This document shows positions 63,856 to 64,000 of a stretch of 64,000 nucleotides of DNA, piece after piece. Every line of letters starts with the position of its first letter. The first letter of the stretch is position 1. The position numbers and the translations under genes were made by a program. Source of the DNA: Nostoc sp. 106C (GTDB lineage: Bacteria > Cyanobacteriota > Cyanobacteriia > Cyanobacteriales > Nostocaceae). The stretch spans positions 1 to 64,000 of the forward strand of contig NZ_MTAW01000080.1 of the NCBI RefSeq assembly GCF_002154725.1, given 5' to 3'. The notes under the pieces were generated by a model. The model searched no databases, was not told where the DNA came from, and saw only the letters and a program-made list of their open reading frames with translations.

Positions 63856-64000
63856 TCATGTTATAAAAAAACTCTGCTTTTGCGCTAACAACGCTGCATC
63901 CCGATAAACTTGCTGAAAACGCCCAAGGCTTATTAATGCGATCGCTTGACGAGCCGTCTTTTCTGCTGCTTTAAGTTGGTGAAATTGTTCTAAACCAAAT
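63856..64000 (-). CDS. C-terminal part of an unidentified protein (partial)
   Basis: A frame enters from the right edge and stops at TGA 63858-63856; the 47 visible residues (FGLEQFHQLKAAEKTARQAIALISLGRFQQVYRDAAL...) look helical, TPR-like perhaps. Too short to name. The 240 bases between it and the trypco1 gene hold no gene. Confidence 0.5.
   Translation of the reverse strand, partial: FGLEQFHQLKAAEKTARQAIALISLGRFQQVYRDAALLAQKQSFFIT

Noticed and set aside
1-64000. tRNA, rRNA, riboswitch
   Set aside because: No cloverleaf with the conserved T-loop GTTCRA pattern, ribosomal sequence or recognised riboswitch core was seen by reading; a covariance-model scan would be needed to exclude them.

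Overview
The window reads as chromosome of a filamentous, Nostoc/Anabaena-like cyanobacterium. The octamer GCGATCGC (HIP1) recurs throughout, intergenic gaps are full of the short tandem repeats typical of Nostocales (CAATGCCC-like and AATCTAAAATCC-like strings), and many products are cyanobacterial family members (an ABC1/UbiB-type kinase, lumenal pentapeptide protein, LCP protein, DUF3011 protein). Taxonomy is inferred; no rRNA or tRNA gene was seen.

Layout. 1-0.8 kb: tail of an unknown gene, then two families of short repeats resembling transposon ends. 0.8-6.8 kb (minus): SDR dehydrogenase, large MGH1-like glucosidase, aquaporin and GMC oxidoreductase in one tight operon; the glucosidase has an in-frame TAA. 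6.9-8.5 kb: twice-frameshifted transposase. 8.6-13.6 kb: CocE/NonD hydrolase, GxxExxY protein, palindromic repeats, cupin, cysteine hydrolase and divergent amidohydrolase. 14-22.7 kb: pentapeptide protein, LCP protein, mannose-1-phosphate guanylyltransferase, ABC1-family kinase, ABC-2 exporter pair, Ser/Thr kinase. 22.8-28.1 kb: alpha/beta hydrolase, then a compact plus-strand cluster (carrier protein, CFA-synthase-like methyltransferase, lipocalin-like protein, alpha/beta hydrolase, flavin monooxygenase), probably specialised lipid or acyl metabolism. 28.2-31.3 kb: two response regulators with decayed duplicate fragments beside them. 32.1-36.2 kb (minus): lipoxygenase, cytochrome P450 and an unknown protein, a likely oxylipin cassette. 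36.4-39.7 kb: cNMP-binding protein, methyltransferase, carotene-desaturase-like flavoprotein.

39.8-44.6 kb: a Crp/Fnr regulator gene is split into N- and C-terminal halves by a 4,129-bp insertion carrying SRPBCC, zinc alcohol dehydrogenase, DJ-1/PfpI and glycosyltransferase genes. A 6-bp repeat (CATTTA) lies at both junctions in the same reading phase, so precise excision would restore a 238-codon Crp/Fnr ORF. A ChrA transporter and an RCK/TrkA channel-like protein follow.

48.3-60.3 kb: an operon of a phage-tail-like contractile injection system (eCIS; possibly the thylakoid-anchored type described in multicellular cyanobacteria): small protein, tube, 1006-residue disordered protein with a tape-measure-like motif and four 47-residue repeats, LysM/tube-adaptor protein, VgrG-like spike, PAAR tip, gp25, baseplate J, tail protein I and a DUF4159-like protein. 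No sheath, AAA+ ATPase or terminator cap is present here, so these must be elsewhere if the particle is functional.

60.3-64 kb (minus): a two-domain VOC protein, a truncated glutathione S-transferase, and a trypco1 / trypsin-like protease / helical-protein module of the kind predicted to act in conflict (defence) systems, with a probable frameshift or overlapping start between the last two. The window ends inside another minus-strand gene.
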